64,000 nucleotides of DNA from Cudoniella acicularis. Taxonomy: Eukaryota > Ascomycota > Leotiomycetes > Helotiales > Helotiaceae. A program made the translations under genes and the position numbers. Position 1 is the first letter of the stretch. Each line of letters starts with the position of its first letter. This document shows positions 45,069-56,300 of this stretch, piece by piece. The notes beneath the pieces were generated by a model. That model ran no database searches. It was not told the origin of the DNA and was given only the letters and a program-made list of their open reading frames with translations. The DNA is taken from NCBI GenBank assembly GCA_013054445.1, contig JAAMPI010000045.1, forward strand, positions 1-64,000. Reading direction: 5' to 3'.

Positions 45069-45951
45069 ATGGTTATCGAATCCCTTTCTGAGTTCAAACA
45101 CTTTCCAAACCTCCCTCCGGAAATCCAAAAAATGATTTGGCGGCTGGTTTGTTGTGAATCTAGGGTTGTAGATCTGTGGCCATCAACAGTAGGCGAGGGG
45201 GAATCGATGAATATACTCAGGGGCAAGTATATTTATTCGCAGCTGCATACTAAACTCGAGACCCATCAGTTGGTACCTTCGATCCTCACTACTTGCCGCG
45301 AATCTCGCGAGATTGGATTGAAACACTATACGCAAACCTCGGGATTCAAATGCGTTGTCAACATCCCAGAGCATTCTGAATATATTCTTTCAACACCACC
45401 GCGTATCTGGCTGAATTTGACGACTGATATTGTCTTTCTATCAGATGGGATTAATGGGTCACGTCTTCTGGATATTCTTGAGAATCCCTTTGGAGAGGAA
45501 TATAAAATACGTCGGATCGCCCTGGAAGCGGACAAATTCAACAAGGATTCACTCGAGCCCGACCATCTAAGCCAACTAATATCTCGATATGGGTTAGAGG
45601 AAATAATTCTTTGCGGTGTGGCTGGGGAAAAGGCAATTCCAAGATCAGGATGGGCCTTTGATGACAAGGCTCCTATCAAGCTCGATCTCTGGGAGATTGA
45701 TACTGACCTAGTACATAAGTATCCGAGAAGGTATGCATATTCCGCCCTTATTTGACTCTCATTCGACTTGTCAAACTTTTCAGCCATCTCTTCGGAACCC
45801 TCCAGTTAATTTGCTCACAAGTATGTCTACAATGCTCCGCGCGAGAGAATGTCTTGTAGAGCTATTGAGCGAAACGGATGATGTCATTCCTTGGCCGGTC
45901 TTCAAAATGATGTTTGTTAAAATCACTACACCGCCTGTCTTGGTCGAGTGA
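45069..45951 (+). CDS. 2EXR-domain protein, copy 3
   Basis: ATG at 45069 opens a clean frame: SLSEFKHFPNLPPEIQKMIW (2EXR start), CCESRVVDLWP, VPSILTTCRESREIGLKHYT, then a beta/alpha tail to LDLWEIDTDLVHKYPRR. It has the fewest lesions of the four copies here. Exon 1 ends at 45730; intron 45731-45783 (GTATGC...TTTCAG, 53 nt). After the junction the spliced frame ends at TAG 45857-45859. One frame over, the sequence gives a longer, more natural end (PSLRNPPVNLLTSMSTMLRA...TPPVLVE, stop at 45951), which one extra G at the donor side would restore. An in-frame GTG upstream (45021) was not used as start. Function unknown. Confidence 0.7.
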
Positions 45952-46060
45952 GAGCGCCTAGCTTTCGTGAGTAGAATAATTTTGCTCGTGTCGGTGCCTC
46001 TGCTAATTTGAGTACAGTACTTTTGCCACCGTGAGAAGCTCCTTCTCTTCTGAGTAGGGT

Positions 46061-46170
46061 GTCTCTTCTCGTGTGAGAGGTTTTGCTCTTGTGGAGGGGG
46101 AGTGGCAGGGACGGGGCGGGCGGTAACTCTACTTGTGTGAGGCGCTCTACTCTAGTGAGTGCCTCTCTCT
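46061..46170 (+). repeat. Degenerate ~19 bp tandem repeat
   Basis: Units such as CTCTTCTCGTGTGAGAGG, CTCTACTTGTGTGAGGCG and CTCTACTCTAGTGAGTGC occur here; the last two abut (46126-46162). A G-rich stretch separates them from the first. Minisatellite-like; no coding content. Confidence 0.5.
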
Positions 46171-46779
46171 GTCGCGATCCCTTGGGTTACTCACTGCAAA
46201 GTCACCCTGGAGAATTACTCGAGCTGAATCATGCTTTCGACCAGATTCAATGTTATAGCTCTTTTTTGCGACTCGACAACAACCCGATAACTCAGAATTC
46301 AATAGCACCACGCTCTTCCCAACCACGGTTTTAATAGAGGGATCGACCCTTTTCCAAACAAAAAGAAAACACGTGATTTAGAACGCTAGTTTAGCGCAGT
46401 AGGGGTAGATCCTGGGACTTAAATAGACAGCTGCTGGCCTCTCTGAGATTCTGATAAACAAGCCTTCTTTGCAACCACAACTTTTGATCGATCTGCTTTC
46501 CTCTTTCTCTAGCTACCAGCAAGAAGTTAGAGCTTGACAGTCAGTACATTGATAAAAGTCTGCGGTCTTGTTTGGTATGTTTGTAAATGGTCTACTTCAT
46601 GAGTTCCCTTGTTACTAATTTTGAAGTACTGTACAGTAGCGGTCTTTCACTGTCCAGACCTAGGCTCCTCACTTACTATGACAAAGTCGACCACTCACTG
46701 GCTTACAACTACGCGACCACCCAATACTACTCGACCCTTCGTGACTCTCCAAAAACTTCAGCGTAACCTTCTACCAACC

Positions 46780-47698
46780 ATGGCTGACGATCAAGCTGTT
46801 ATGCCGGCCGCCGATGCAGGGATGGCGCGCGACGAAGGCAGGGTTGATGAAGCTGGAAGTAGCATTCGGAATCCAAAACAGCAAAAGAATTCAGAACAAC
46901 AAACTTCGCCCGCCGGCCCTTTCGCTTTTCAGGATCTACCACCGGAGATTTGACAGATGATCTGGAAGCTAGTGTGTTTTTTAACCGCGTGTTGTCGATA
47001 TTTGGAAATGCCCGATCAAAGAAACGCACGGCCGGCCTATGGACTATGATATCCAAAATAAGGTTCTTCAGGCAGTTTTCAATAACGAGACCTTTACATA
47101 TTAAACCCACGCTCGAGCACCACCCGTACTCTACGTTAATCGCGAATCCCGAGAGGTGGCTTTAAAGAGCTACTGTCTCAAGTTCGAGAGGGAACTCCGC
47201 AAATACATTGGCCCCGTCCAAATTTCGTCGTTTATGGAGCCGCGAATCTACATCAATCCGGAGTGCGACATCATCTTGCCGTGTGGTTGTCATGAAGCCT
47301 TCGCCGGTGTATTTCTTCCCGACAATATGTGGGAATATCTACGCCGAGTGGCCCGCTTAGCTTTTTCTCAGCGTGACTACAAATATTACACTACTCCTCA
47401 ACTTCGCAACACGGAGGAACTTTTTGTCTATGACTACGATATGTGGGACGACTCCAGGCTGTCTTCTTTATTTGAAGGTTTCAAAAATACTCGACCAGTC
47501 GACTTTGAGCTTGTTCCTTTTGAGGAAGAGTCAAGCAACGGTAGTGGTTCAAACCGTTATCTCGAATGCCTATTATATATGAAGTATAAAATTCTAGAGC
47601 GTTTAAGGAAGGACTTGGGCGATTCTTATAATTTGGAGGAGTCTAAATTTCCGACTATTAAGTTCAGGAACCTGACTATCAAAGAGTGCTTGAGCTAG
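46780..47698 (+). pseudogene. 2EXR-domain protein, copy 4, decayed N-terminal half
   Basis: ATG at 46780, hydrophilic leader, then FAFQDLPPEI followed by TGA (46951-46953) where the family has conserved Arg (LPPEIRQMIW), then QMIWKLVCF. At 46981-46987 an extra T plus a TAA replaces the usual CFQPRVVDIW. The next frame reads RVVDIWKCPIKETHGRPMDY and NNETFTY, then TAA at 47102-47104, then APPVLYVNRESREVALKSYC. From there a clean frame runs to TAG at 47698 (SFMEPRIYINPECDIILPCG and onward). Two stops fit CGA to TGA and CAA to TAA changes at positions conserved in the family, the best RIP-type evidence in the window. The intact 3' part (MALKSYC onwards) could be mistaken for a 180-residue gene. 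Confidence 0.75.
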
Positions 47699-50275
47699 AG
47701 TTAGGCGCTGCAGGAAAGGGAGGGAGTGAGTAAGAACAGGCTTATGTAGCTAGTAGCCGAATACAAGGTACATCTTTCGCACAAGAACAACTCCTTTCTC
47801 TTGTGCATTGCCTTTATTTAAGTGCTGGAAAGATTGAAACCTGAGGGTGTTAAGGTTGTGATTGTGGATTTGATGTTTAGAGAATGCCCGGGAGAGAGAA
47901 TCTACAATACCTGTCCCTTGAAAAGGGCCAAAACACCATTTCACACCCAAAACTCACATTTTCACATTAAAATAATTCTACAACCTGGTAATTATTTTAA
48001 AAATCGTAACTGGCAGCTCTATTAAACTTAACTAGATCTTTAAATCTGTCGATTTAAAATTTTAGTAACGGCCTTATATAAGCTTTTATTAATAAAACTT
48101 TAGAGGGTTTAGTCGATTTAATCGATTTTACACTAAAAAAAAAGAGTAAAATACATTAAAAAGTATCTTTACCTTTTTAAAACTCACGATTACTTGTTTT
48201 CTATACTATAATTATTCTTAGTTATTTTATAACATTTAAGTGATCGTGATAGCTTTCGTTTTCGAAAGCCTGAAATCGGGGTCACGACGCCTAGAAATCG
48301 CTTAAAAGTAGCCTGAAAACGCAGACTTAGCTGACCAGGCTCGTAAGTGAATCAACTCCCGCGGATCTCTCGGGGTACTACCATGTGCGAGACCAGGTAT
48401 CTTGATGCCGAGTGGATTGCGTCAACGTCATTGGAGGCTAGGAGGCATCTCCGTCCCGTGTCTCTGAAAAATTGTGCAGGGCATGACTTGTGCAAGGAAC
48501 AAGGGAAAGCGAATGTCTGCTTACATTAAGCTTATTCTGGTCCTGGCTATTGGGATCATCGGCGGGTATCTGAGACCCAAGTGGGTCGCAAAGTTTGCTA
48601 ATACTCGTACTTTAAAGTAGCTACCTAGTAGGCGCCGAATGAAAGATAAACCGGGATCTCTTGATATGTGATGATCTTATACGCTGGGATGATTCTATTT
48701 CCATCTGCAATGCTGTAGTAGTGCATCTGCATTCGAACCGTTGGTCCGTGCTTACTGTATCACGGCGACGACGACGACCTTCCTTCGAAATTTTTCCAGC
48801 AAACAACCTGTTTCTTCCAACGCAGTTCTCCGCAGTGGCTTGTGCTCAAGAAAGAGTCCAGTTGCCGTTTGTTGCTACAGAACAAGGTCGGCGATGAGGC
48901 CGAGTGCGCCCACGACTCGTCCAGAACATGAGCAGCGACGGTATCTCAATCGATTACCAGAAGGGATCCCGGATCTGCAACATGGTGTTGATATCATTCA
49001 ACTCCATCGTCTCAGAATTAGCACCCCTGGGCCGTCAAGCGCGTGTGTCATCAACATAAAGGGTTCACGTCAGATGAAAACCAGTCGGTGTCGACAGCTG
49101 GGGTCCGGTCGAAACGCCACCCGGCAGTACATCTGACACCAAACTACCTAGGAGCAGACTAGGAGATGATAGAGAACTTTCTAATGCAGGAACACTTAAA
49201 GACGAGGCTCTCAACTCAGAGGTCGCTAATTGGTAGGCCGAGGCTGATGAAGGTTTAAGCCGTTGCGGTACAAGCTAGGAGCAATCGTCTGACGTGCCCT
49301 GCCGAAGGCACGGACGCGAAACCTCCTATAATTTCTGCTGTTTTTTCTGATATTTGAACCTAAAATATCTGTCGAGAATTATTATATCACAAAGAGAAGT
49401 TTAATAAGCTTTTAACAGATTAATATTAGTTGTTTAATAAAGTTAAATTTATAAAGTCTGGCAAAGTGGGAAGCTCGGTTATTGTTGTTTTGGAGGTCTA
49501 AAATCGGCTCTGGGACAAATCCTTGTAAAGATCAATAGGGAAGCTAGAATAAATTCCCTGCTCAATATTATTATTATTTTAATTGGTTGAAAGACGTGGC
49601 TGTGATCGAGACAAAGAACAGGCAAGGCGGCGCGAAGGCGGAATTGATAAAAAGTGATCTAACTAGCGCAAAACGAAACCCCTCAGAAAACAGAGGCCCA
49701 AGCCTTAAGTTTCCGCGGTATTTCGTTTGGTGTCGATCAAGATATAAGTAAAGCGTATCGATCTAAGAGTTTTTTGCCAAGCCAGGGAAATGATAGCTGG
49801 ACTCTAGTACTATGATATAAGTTCGGGCGAAGACAAGAATACTTATCATTGGACTGCCTAGCACTAAATAAACGATAAGGTAGGGAGAGCAACATAAAGT
49901 CATCTTTTTTCAATTTATCCGAACCAACAGAGGATTTCGGTCACGAAAGTGGTTTCCGGTGAGGCCCGTGACTACTATTAGATCAGGTGGATTTGGTGCC
50001 ACGTCTGACTGCCGACTGCATACACCACACCTTTATCCTCGGAAAATTCCACAGTCGATGCAGCCGGGCGTGAAATCAGAATGTCAGGCAGCGCATCCGT
50101 ATCATGCTTATCCGTAATGACTGCCCAACCGATTGAATAGTGATTGAGGCTGAGAATTCATCGCAATAAATGGTGTTTCTAAATCTCCTTGCCACGCAGC
50201 AACTATCGAAGGACATAGAACTTGGTATCTTCTTAATTATACAATATCCATTTCTTGCTTACTCCATACGCGAAA
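47699..50275. other. Long AT-rich, gene-poor region, probable transposon debris
   Basis: About 2.6 kb. 47990-48330 and 49320-49600 are AT-rich with no coding sense. 48257-48277 contains a palindrome, GCTTTCGTTTTCGAAAGC. Near 49293-49310 a hairpin GTGCC-CTGCCGAA-GGCAC lies in GC-rich sequence. Frames at 48661-49136 are weak. No transposase or reverse-transcriptase motif survives. Confidence 0.5.
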
Positions 50276-53200
50276 ATGTATGCAAGCCCGGCTGTCAAGA
50301 TCCCTAAGCGAAAAATCGGGTGCGACTCGTCCGAGATGTCCAACCAAATGCTAAGCCCGTGTGCTTCGAATTTTGGTGTATTCCAAAAATGTGAAGTTGG
50401 TCTCGCTAATTTGCACCACAAGAGACAGCGGCCTAATCAGTCCCACTATCGTCCTGTCAATCGGGAGTCGAGGGCCAATGCTGCGCCTGGCAACTCTTCC
50501 AATACGTCTTGTGAAAGCTTTTATGCTCATCCTAACCCTCTCACTCGTGGAATTCCAGAGCAAAGCAATTTCTCGGACAACCTATTTGATAGTTTGCTGA
50601 GCGAAACACCCACTCGGTCATCCGTCGCGACTATGGTACGTTCAAACTCTGCAGCTCGGGACTCGAGATTAAAGGGGTCATCAAATGGTAAGTTTCTATA
50701 AAACCCACTATCTATCAACTCGAGTTCTGATACAAATATAGCATACTCTGGTCGAAGACCCGTCCCAGGAGATAACCCCCTTCGCCTGGCTTCTACACTG
50801 CGCACGACAACTACTTCGAGGGAATCAGACAACGCTTGGAACATTCAAGGCCAAAGAAATGAACAGAGTGCTGGTAATATTGTGTCGGAGGACTATCCGT
50901 CTGGAATTACAGGTGATTGTATAACTAGAGATGGGGTGTCTTTCTTGATAAGTTATGATCAGGTGCCGGGTGATATGTCTGTGCCGGAGCACACCATTAG
51001 TACACAGCACGCTACAAATTCCCAACAAGATATTTTGACACTGCTTGAAACGAACACGGAGAATTTCGGCGACAGGGCGCTACCGATCTCTTTTGATGCT
51101 TCCGATGACTTGATCAGCAACATAGATCTTTCGCATCACTCTTGGCTAGACAGGAATGACCAAGTCTTATCAAATAATGCATCTGTGACAGATGCAAATC
51201 AGGCTAGTTCGTCCTCTAATCGTGCTTCTGCGCTAGCAGAGTCACCACACTATGGTTTTGACGTTCCTCGCCCACATGCCTCATCAAGGGACACGGGACT
51301 ATTCGACCCTGGGCTTTCTCAATTCGGGACCGAGTCTAGTCCTATGCGGAGAAGCTTATTCACCCCGATAGGCTCTAAAGAAAGAAACTTTTTTTACTAC
51401 CAATACTAAAGAAGACCCTTACACTCTTGAGTCACATCCTGATACTACCCGGGCAATAAATTTCGTTGACTTTGACGGCGACACTCAAATTAATTATTTA
51501 AGCCCCGTCTCGGCGCTTGATATACCATCCTTTAGCACTACTTGGGAATGTATGCCAGTAAATTACTTCACCGCTTCAGAAACCTTGGGGCATGGTGATC
51601 TCAGCGGAATCTGTAATGAATACCTCCTCTTTTTCTCAGAACATCCCCTTGCTAATGCTAATCAGCGTCGTTTCCTACTCAGGCGACCAGAAATTACCCA
51701 AATATAGCCCTTCCGCTTCAAGTAACAGAAGATCCAGTCAGCCTTTTCTCCGGGGAAGGAGGGGATGATTTTGTCGAGGTTGGTTTCACTGCGGCGAATA
51801 CCAATTCCATCATGTCGTCCACAAGGGTCCAAAACCAACCTATCGCAACCCAGGCTCAAAATTATAAACAGCATCTAAGGAGACAAAGACTACTACTCAG
51901 AAGTTCTATCTCCCGTCCGCAATTTACAGACTTGTCACAGCTCGGCAGTATATATCCTTCAATGAGCGGAGTTTCATCGTCTGGCCTAGATACAGCCGCC
52001 AACGACGGAGCAATTGCTAATAGCGGACCTTTAGGGAATCCGCCTAATATTATAGAAAGCGACGATATAAACTCTTCCCAAGCGACCTTCGGATTTGGGC
52101 CCGCGAGTCAAATATATAAGAGGTTACCCTCACCTAAAAATCACACTTTTTTTTGTTCATTAAACCTCCCAAACTAATTCTTTCACAGCCCCAAAACCGC
52201 CGTCACCTCTAAACACCAAATAAGTAGTTCTCCGGGACCGATCCTAACTCTCAAGGAAAACACCAACGACACCCAACAAGAAACGCAAGATATTCTGGCA
52301 AAAGCAAATCAGCTCTCTAAATTTAAAGGGTCCGGGAGTGCGGGTAATTCTCCTCCGCGCAAAGCTCCGATTTCCTGGGAGCACCAAATTCTCGTCCCGA
52401 ATAAATTTGTCGAGGCGCCGAGGGGCACACCTACAGAAGCCTCTGTGGACAAGAAAGTGAGTGGCCGGAAAGGGCCCCTGGAGGAAGATAAAAGGGAACG
52501 CGCCAAGGAAATAAGGAGACTTGGATCTTGTTTGCGTTGTAGGATATTCAAGATTGCTGTAAGCTGTACAGTTAGGAATCTTCGCTCAAAGAATCAAGTG
52601 CTAATACCATCAATAGTGCAGTACTGCCGATACCTGTATATCTTGTATAAAGGCAGGATCTTCGCTCCCGACAAACAGGATTTGCGTCAGGGCTCATCTG
52701 AGCGATTTTATGAGTATTTTCCTACCAGGTTAGATTTACTCGTGCTTCTAGCCATTTTCGTAGCTAATATAAAACACTACAACAGAGCAAGCCGTTAGGT
52801 CTTTTCAAAAAGCATCGATTGATCAGCTCATAAGAGAAAAGGTTTCTTGGTTCACCAAAAATCGTTTCGATATCTATATCTCATCCGGCCCAAAGTACCC
52901 CCCGATTCAACTCACTGTCCATGAATTTCGCGTCCGAGACCCAGGCTACTTGATCTGCAGAACGCTGGTAACTGATGTTGTGACGAAAGCCTCCTATTTC
53001 ACCAACATCTATGCACCTCCGTTAGGCATTACAGATTTCAAGCAAGACTTAAAACAGAAACTCACAGACTATATTGATAGAATCATTTCTACCGAACGAA
53101 ATTTCGGAGAGGTGATATACGGTGAAATGTCTCAGTTAGTCTGGGATATTTACGAGGCTGTGAGGCAATTTCAAGGCGTTAATCCCACGGTAACTTTTCT

Positions 53201-54063
53201 CACGCTCCCCCTTTTGCTTCTGCTCAATAAACAAACCGCTTATTTTTTGGGGGTGGGGAAACACAGAATCCATTTCTACAGAATATGCTAAGGCTGTACA
53301 CCATGCAGTATTTCATGACGACTAGCATTACAATTTTACGAGACTCGGCGCAGGAGCTTCTAGATAGCCTGCCCCGTCCACATCTGTACGATTACACTCA
53401 CAATCCGTACATGTTGCGCCTCGTCAACAACCAGATCAAGCACGTAATGCGCGATCTGGTGGAAAAGGCCTACCTGGATGTCCTAGACACATTGGAGCTT
53501 TCACTTCGACAGAAGGCACCCGCACAGTGGGCTCCGAGTTTCTGCTGCATCATGGTGCTGTGCATGTGCGCCGAGATGGTGCAGACCACGAGCGATTTCC
53601 GCATCGTCAAATTGCTCAGCGACGCCAGGTCGTCGCCTCCTTCTCGAGAAGAGAGCATTGCGGTCTGTCGCAAACTAGACGACGTACCCATTGCGAGCTG
53701 TATGAGCATTTTCCACCAAGTCTACACGGCTTGCAAGTTGAAAGACGGCGCAAAGCGAGAAGGTGGTTTTAATCCAGTACGCCAGGGGGTGGATGTCGTG
53801 ATGAAAGCAGAACTAGGTCAAGATGTACAGGATTTAGTCACCAGAATTAAAACTATTGCGATGGAGCGTGGTGAGTGGACCCCCTTACGAGTGCCTGATA
53901 ATCGTTATTCAAAAATTATGCAGGCAACGATTTGGAGCAACAAGCAGCAACGCCGTCCTTCAACAGCAACTTGGATCCCGTCGCCGCCTTTGATAACCAT
54001 AAGGTCTTCCGGAAACGTAACTCAGGCCGGCTTGTGGCTAAATTTCTGATATCAATGTTGTGA
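50276..54063 (+). CDS. Zn(II)2Cys6-type transcription regulator, two apparent frameshifts
   Basis: Seven exons: 50276-50687, 50742-52122, 52189-52558, 52617-52728, 52786-53189, 53267-53870, 53924-54063; introns 53-77 nt. A long Ser/Asn-rich, disordered N-terminal region (about 690 residues) precedes the binuclear cluster, which is split by intron 52559-52616: GSCLRCRIFKIAC then STADTCISCIKAG...NRIC, spacing C-x2-C-x6-C-x5-C-x2-C-x12-C. Basic residues precede it (SGRKGPLEEDKRERAKEIRR), unlike typical N-terminal clusters. The C-terminal half is helical with no motif recognised (KREGGFNPVRQGVDVVM near the end). Exon 2 has two frame breaks: one extra A near 51382 (AAAGAAAGAAAC) and one missing C near 51697 (TACCCAAATA). 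All other junctions are clean. DNA target unknown. The ATG at 50276 is the first in frame; downstream Met codons are possible starts. Confidence 0.8.
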
Positions 54064-55881
54064 CTTGCAAGGAAATTGGCTGTTTTCTCTAGGTTGAGCT
54101 ACCAGTGTTTCATTTATTCTCTCTTTCAATGAAGTGACGTCTAGTAAAATGTTTTCCCCGCAATACAACAAACTTCATTTTGGGGTTGTTGGGGTGGGGT
54201 GGGGTGCTTTTATGCTGTACCTCTACTACTGTATTCTCATGCACAATTCACGAATCACGATTTCCTAATGAAACGGTCTGAGGGTAACTTCAACAAATGA
54301 AAAATTGGACATGCAATACGCATGGAAGAAGATACAAGTTATTATTACTCATAGGAAAATAAAAAGTGTGTTACAGAAAGAATTAATCACGTGCATAATA
54401 CTGGTATTATATCCTTTAATTTTTTTTTCATCTTCCCAAGGCCTCTGAGATGAGGCCCTCACATTTTGCAAGATGGGTTCATACTGCATGCATGCCTGCC
54501 TAAAAGAGGGTTGGGCCTGAAAATGTTATCTCACGATTCTGCTCTCGGTCAGGCCACTTTGAGATTCTCGGTCAGCAAAACTGCTTCAGGGTGATTGGCT
54601 CCGTTGGCCTCCGCATGGCACACATCACTTCATCCTGCACCCGGCCCTCCCCTTAAAAAAAGCCGGAGACTTCTCTATTTTTTTGTATACTGCCCGGTTA
54701 TATGAATCTTTTGCGCAAAAACAAGACATCAATCCCTCATATTGAGAAAATACCTAAAATTTCCCCTATTCTAGAGCGATACGAAGCAATTAAGAAGTGA
54801 AACTAATTAAAAAACAAAAGATTTTTCCTTTTCCGAGTGAGGATTTGGGAGGTGGAGCAGGCCTATGACGTACTGTGCGTACTGTAGGCTGTCGATGGAT
54901 AAGCCGTGGAGGGGTATTGTATAGAGAGATAATTCTACCTTTCAACTAATCTTAGCGGGTGAGCGGTATCACAAGCTCTTCAGGAAAATTATTGGTCAGT
55001 ACTTGGGTATGCAGGCCCCACCGGTTGGCGAACCCTCCATCGAGATCCCCCCTGTTTAGAAGCTTTGAGGAACAGAGTGTGTAGTGCGTCATGCAGCCTT
55101 GATCTTTTTGGTGCCCTTGTTTTTGCTCGGCCACAGCCCCGAGTTTTAAAACAGGTGATGGCTGAGGTGGAACCCACCCCAGCCATAGTCAAAAGCCCTG
55201 CAGTCCCCTTCCATTCCAAAAACTCCAAAGAACCTACTCACTCATACCCGAAAATGCAAAATATCAACGTGAGTCTCTATCGAGCGTCTGCAACGAAGAG
55301 GGGAGAGAGGAGCTGGCTGCAATGCTCAACGAGACCCAAGCCTCTTAGGAACAACACCCATTATTACAAGGAGGGCTGCAACGGAAGGAGGGGGCCGTGT
55401 TCAGGACGACAACAAAAACACCAGTCTATAATTCTCAAGGAAACCCTGGCATCAAAAGGACTAAACGCCTGCAGGGTACCGCGACTACAAGAAGAAAAGA
55501 TAAGGGTTCGGTTCTGGAATCGCCCAAAAACACAAGTTAAGAATTTTCGGGGAAAACAATTAGAAAAAGACCACACAAATAGCACAGGAATGGAAGCAGC
55601 AATAGGGCTCATTTATTGAGCAACAACAAGTAAAAAGCCAAGCATCATTGAAAGGATAACAACTACATCATACGAAACCAGCCCTTGCTCGAACTTAGAT
55701 TCTCAAGCAGCGATAAGTACATATCCAAACGGTCTTATACAATATTAACACCATTCAGCAATCCAGAAATATTATAAGCAGCCACGGAATAAAGTCTCTA
55801 CATCAGAGCGCATGAGCACAGAGGATGATCTACAGAGTCAGCTACGGTTTCGCACAGCTCTTAATCGATAACAAAAAGGGC
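54064..55881. other. Long intergenic region
   Basis: About 1.8 kb. T-rich and A-rich around 54400-54850. A 184-codon plus-strand frame at 55065-55619 is open but basic, without domains, and was not accepted. No RNA gene recognised. Confidence 0.45.
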
Positions 55882-56300
55882 TTACTCCTTGGCCAGAGGA
55901 TATCCAAACAAACTCTCATAGTCGGATAACATCGATGAGCGACCGCCAATAAGATTTCCGCTACGAGTCCAAGGCAGTCCAAGGCTCGCCTTCGAGGGAA
56001 CAGTGGTCCTAGCAGTTTATGTAAGTCAGTGCTCTTGTACGCGAGGAAAGAAGACTTACGCCATCAGGTGGATTTGGCGGCGGATTCTCAGGCGCGAGTG
56101 AACAACCGCTGACAAAATTTCCGCCACGAGTCCAAGGCTCCTCTTCGAGGGCACAGTGCTCCTGACAGTTACATTAAGCCAGTGCCCTTGCACGCGAGGA
56201 AAGAAGACTTACGCCATCGGGGGGGTTTGGCGGCGGATTCTGAGGCGCCGGTGGAGGATGGTTGATATATGTTGCAAATAGTGAGCGAATCCCGAGTTCC
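55882..56300 (-). CDS. Small repeat-containing hypothetical gene with duplicated exon-intron unit
   Basis: Minus-strand exons joined by two near-identical 51 nt introns (56212-56162 and 56059-56009; both start GTAAGTCTTCTTTCCTCGCG). Exon a ends HPPPAPQNPPPNPPDG at 56213. Exon b (56161-56060) is 34 codons: EHCALEEEPWTRGGNFVSGC then SLAPENPPPNPPDG. Exon c (from 56008) starts DHCSLEGEPWT. In exon c a 10 bp tandem duplication (GCCTTGGACT, plus strand about 55971-55990) shifts the frame into an early TAG. Without it the sequence would read on as RSGNLIGGRSSMLSDYESLF to TAA at 55884-55882. The upstream exon and start are unclear (GIRSLFATYINHPPPAP precedes). Family unknown; no KR/KK processing sites are seen between units. 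Confidence 0.45.
55951..56250. repeat. Tandem duplication of ~150 bp (exon plus intron)
   Basis: Unit 1 at about 55951-56096 and unit 2 at about 56114-56250, head to tail. They share TTTCCGCNACGAGTCCAAGG, CGCGAGGAAAGAAGACTTAC and GGCGGCGGATTCT. The offset is 163 bp at the left ends and 153 bp after the 10 bp internal duplication of unit 1. Intron and exon parts have diverged to a similar extent, implying a fairly recent event. Confidence 0.75.

Noticed and set aside
48661..49136. Overlapping plus-strand frames of 60-130 codons
   Set aside because: Composition is mixed and the region is flanked by AT-rich debris; no transposon or protein motif.
55065..55619. 184-codon plus-strand frame
   Set aside because: Open but basic and unstructured, no domain, no splice or conservation cue.
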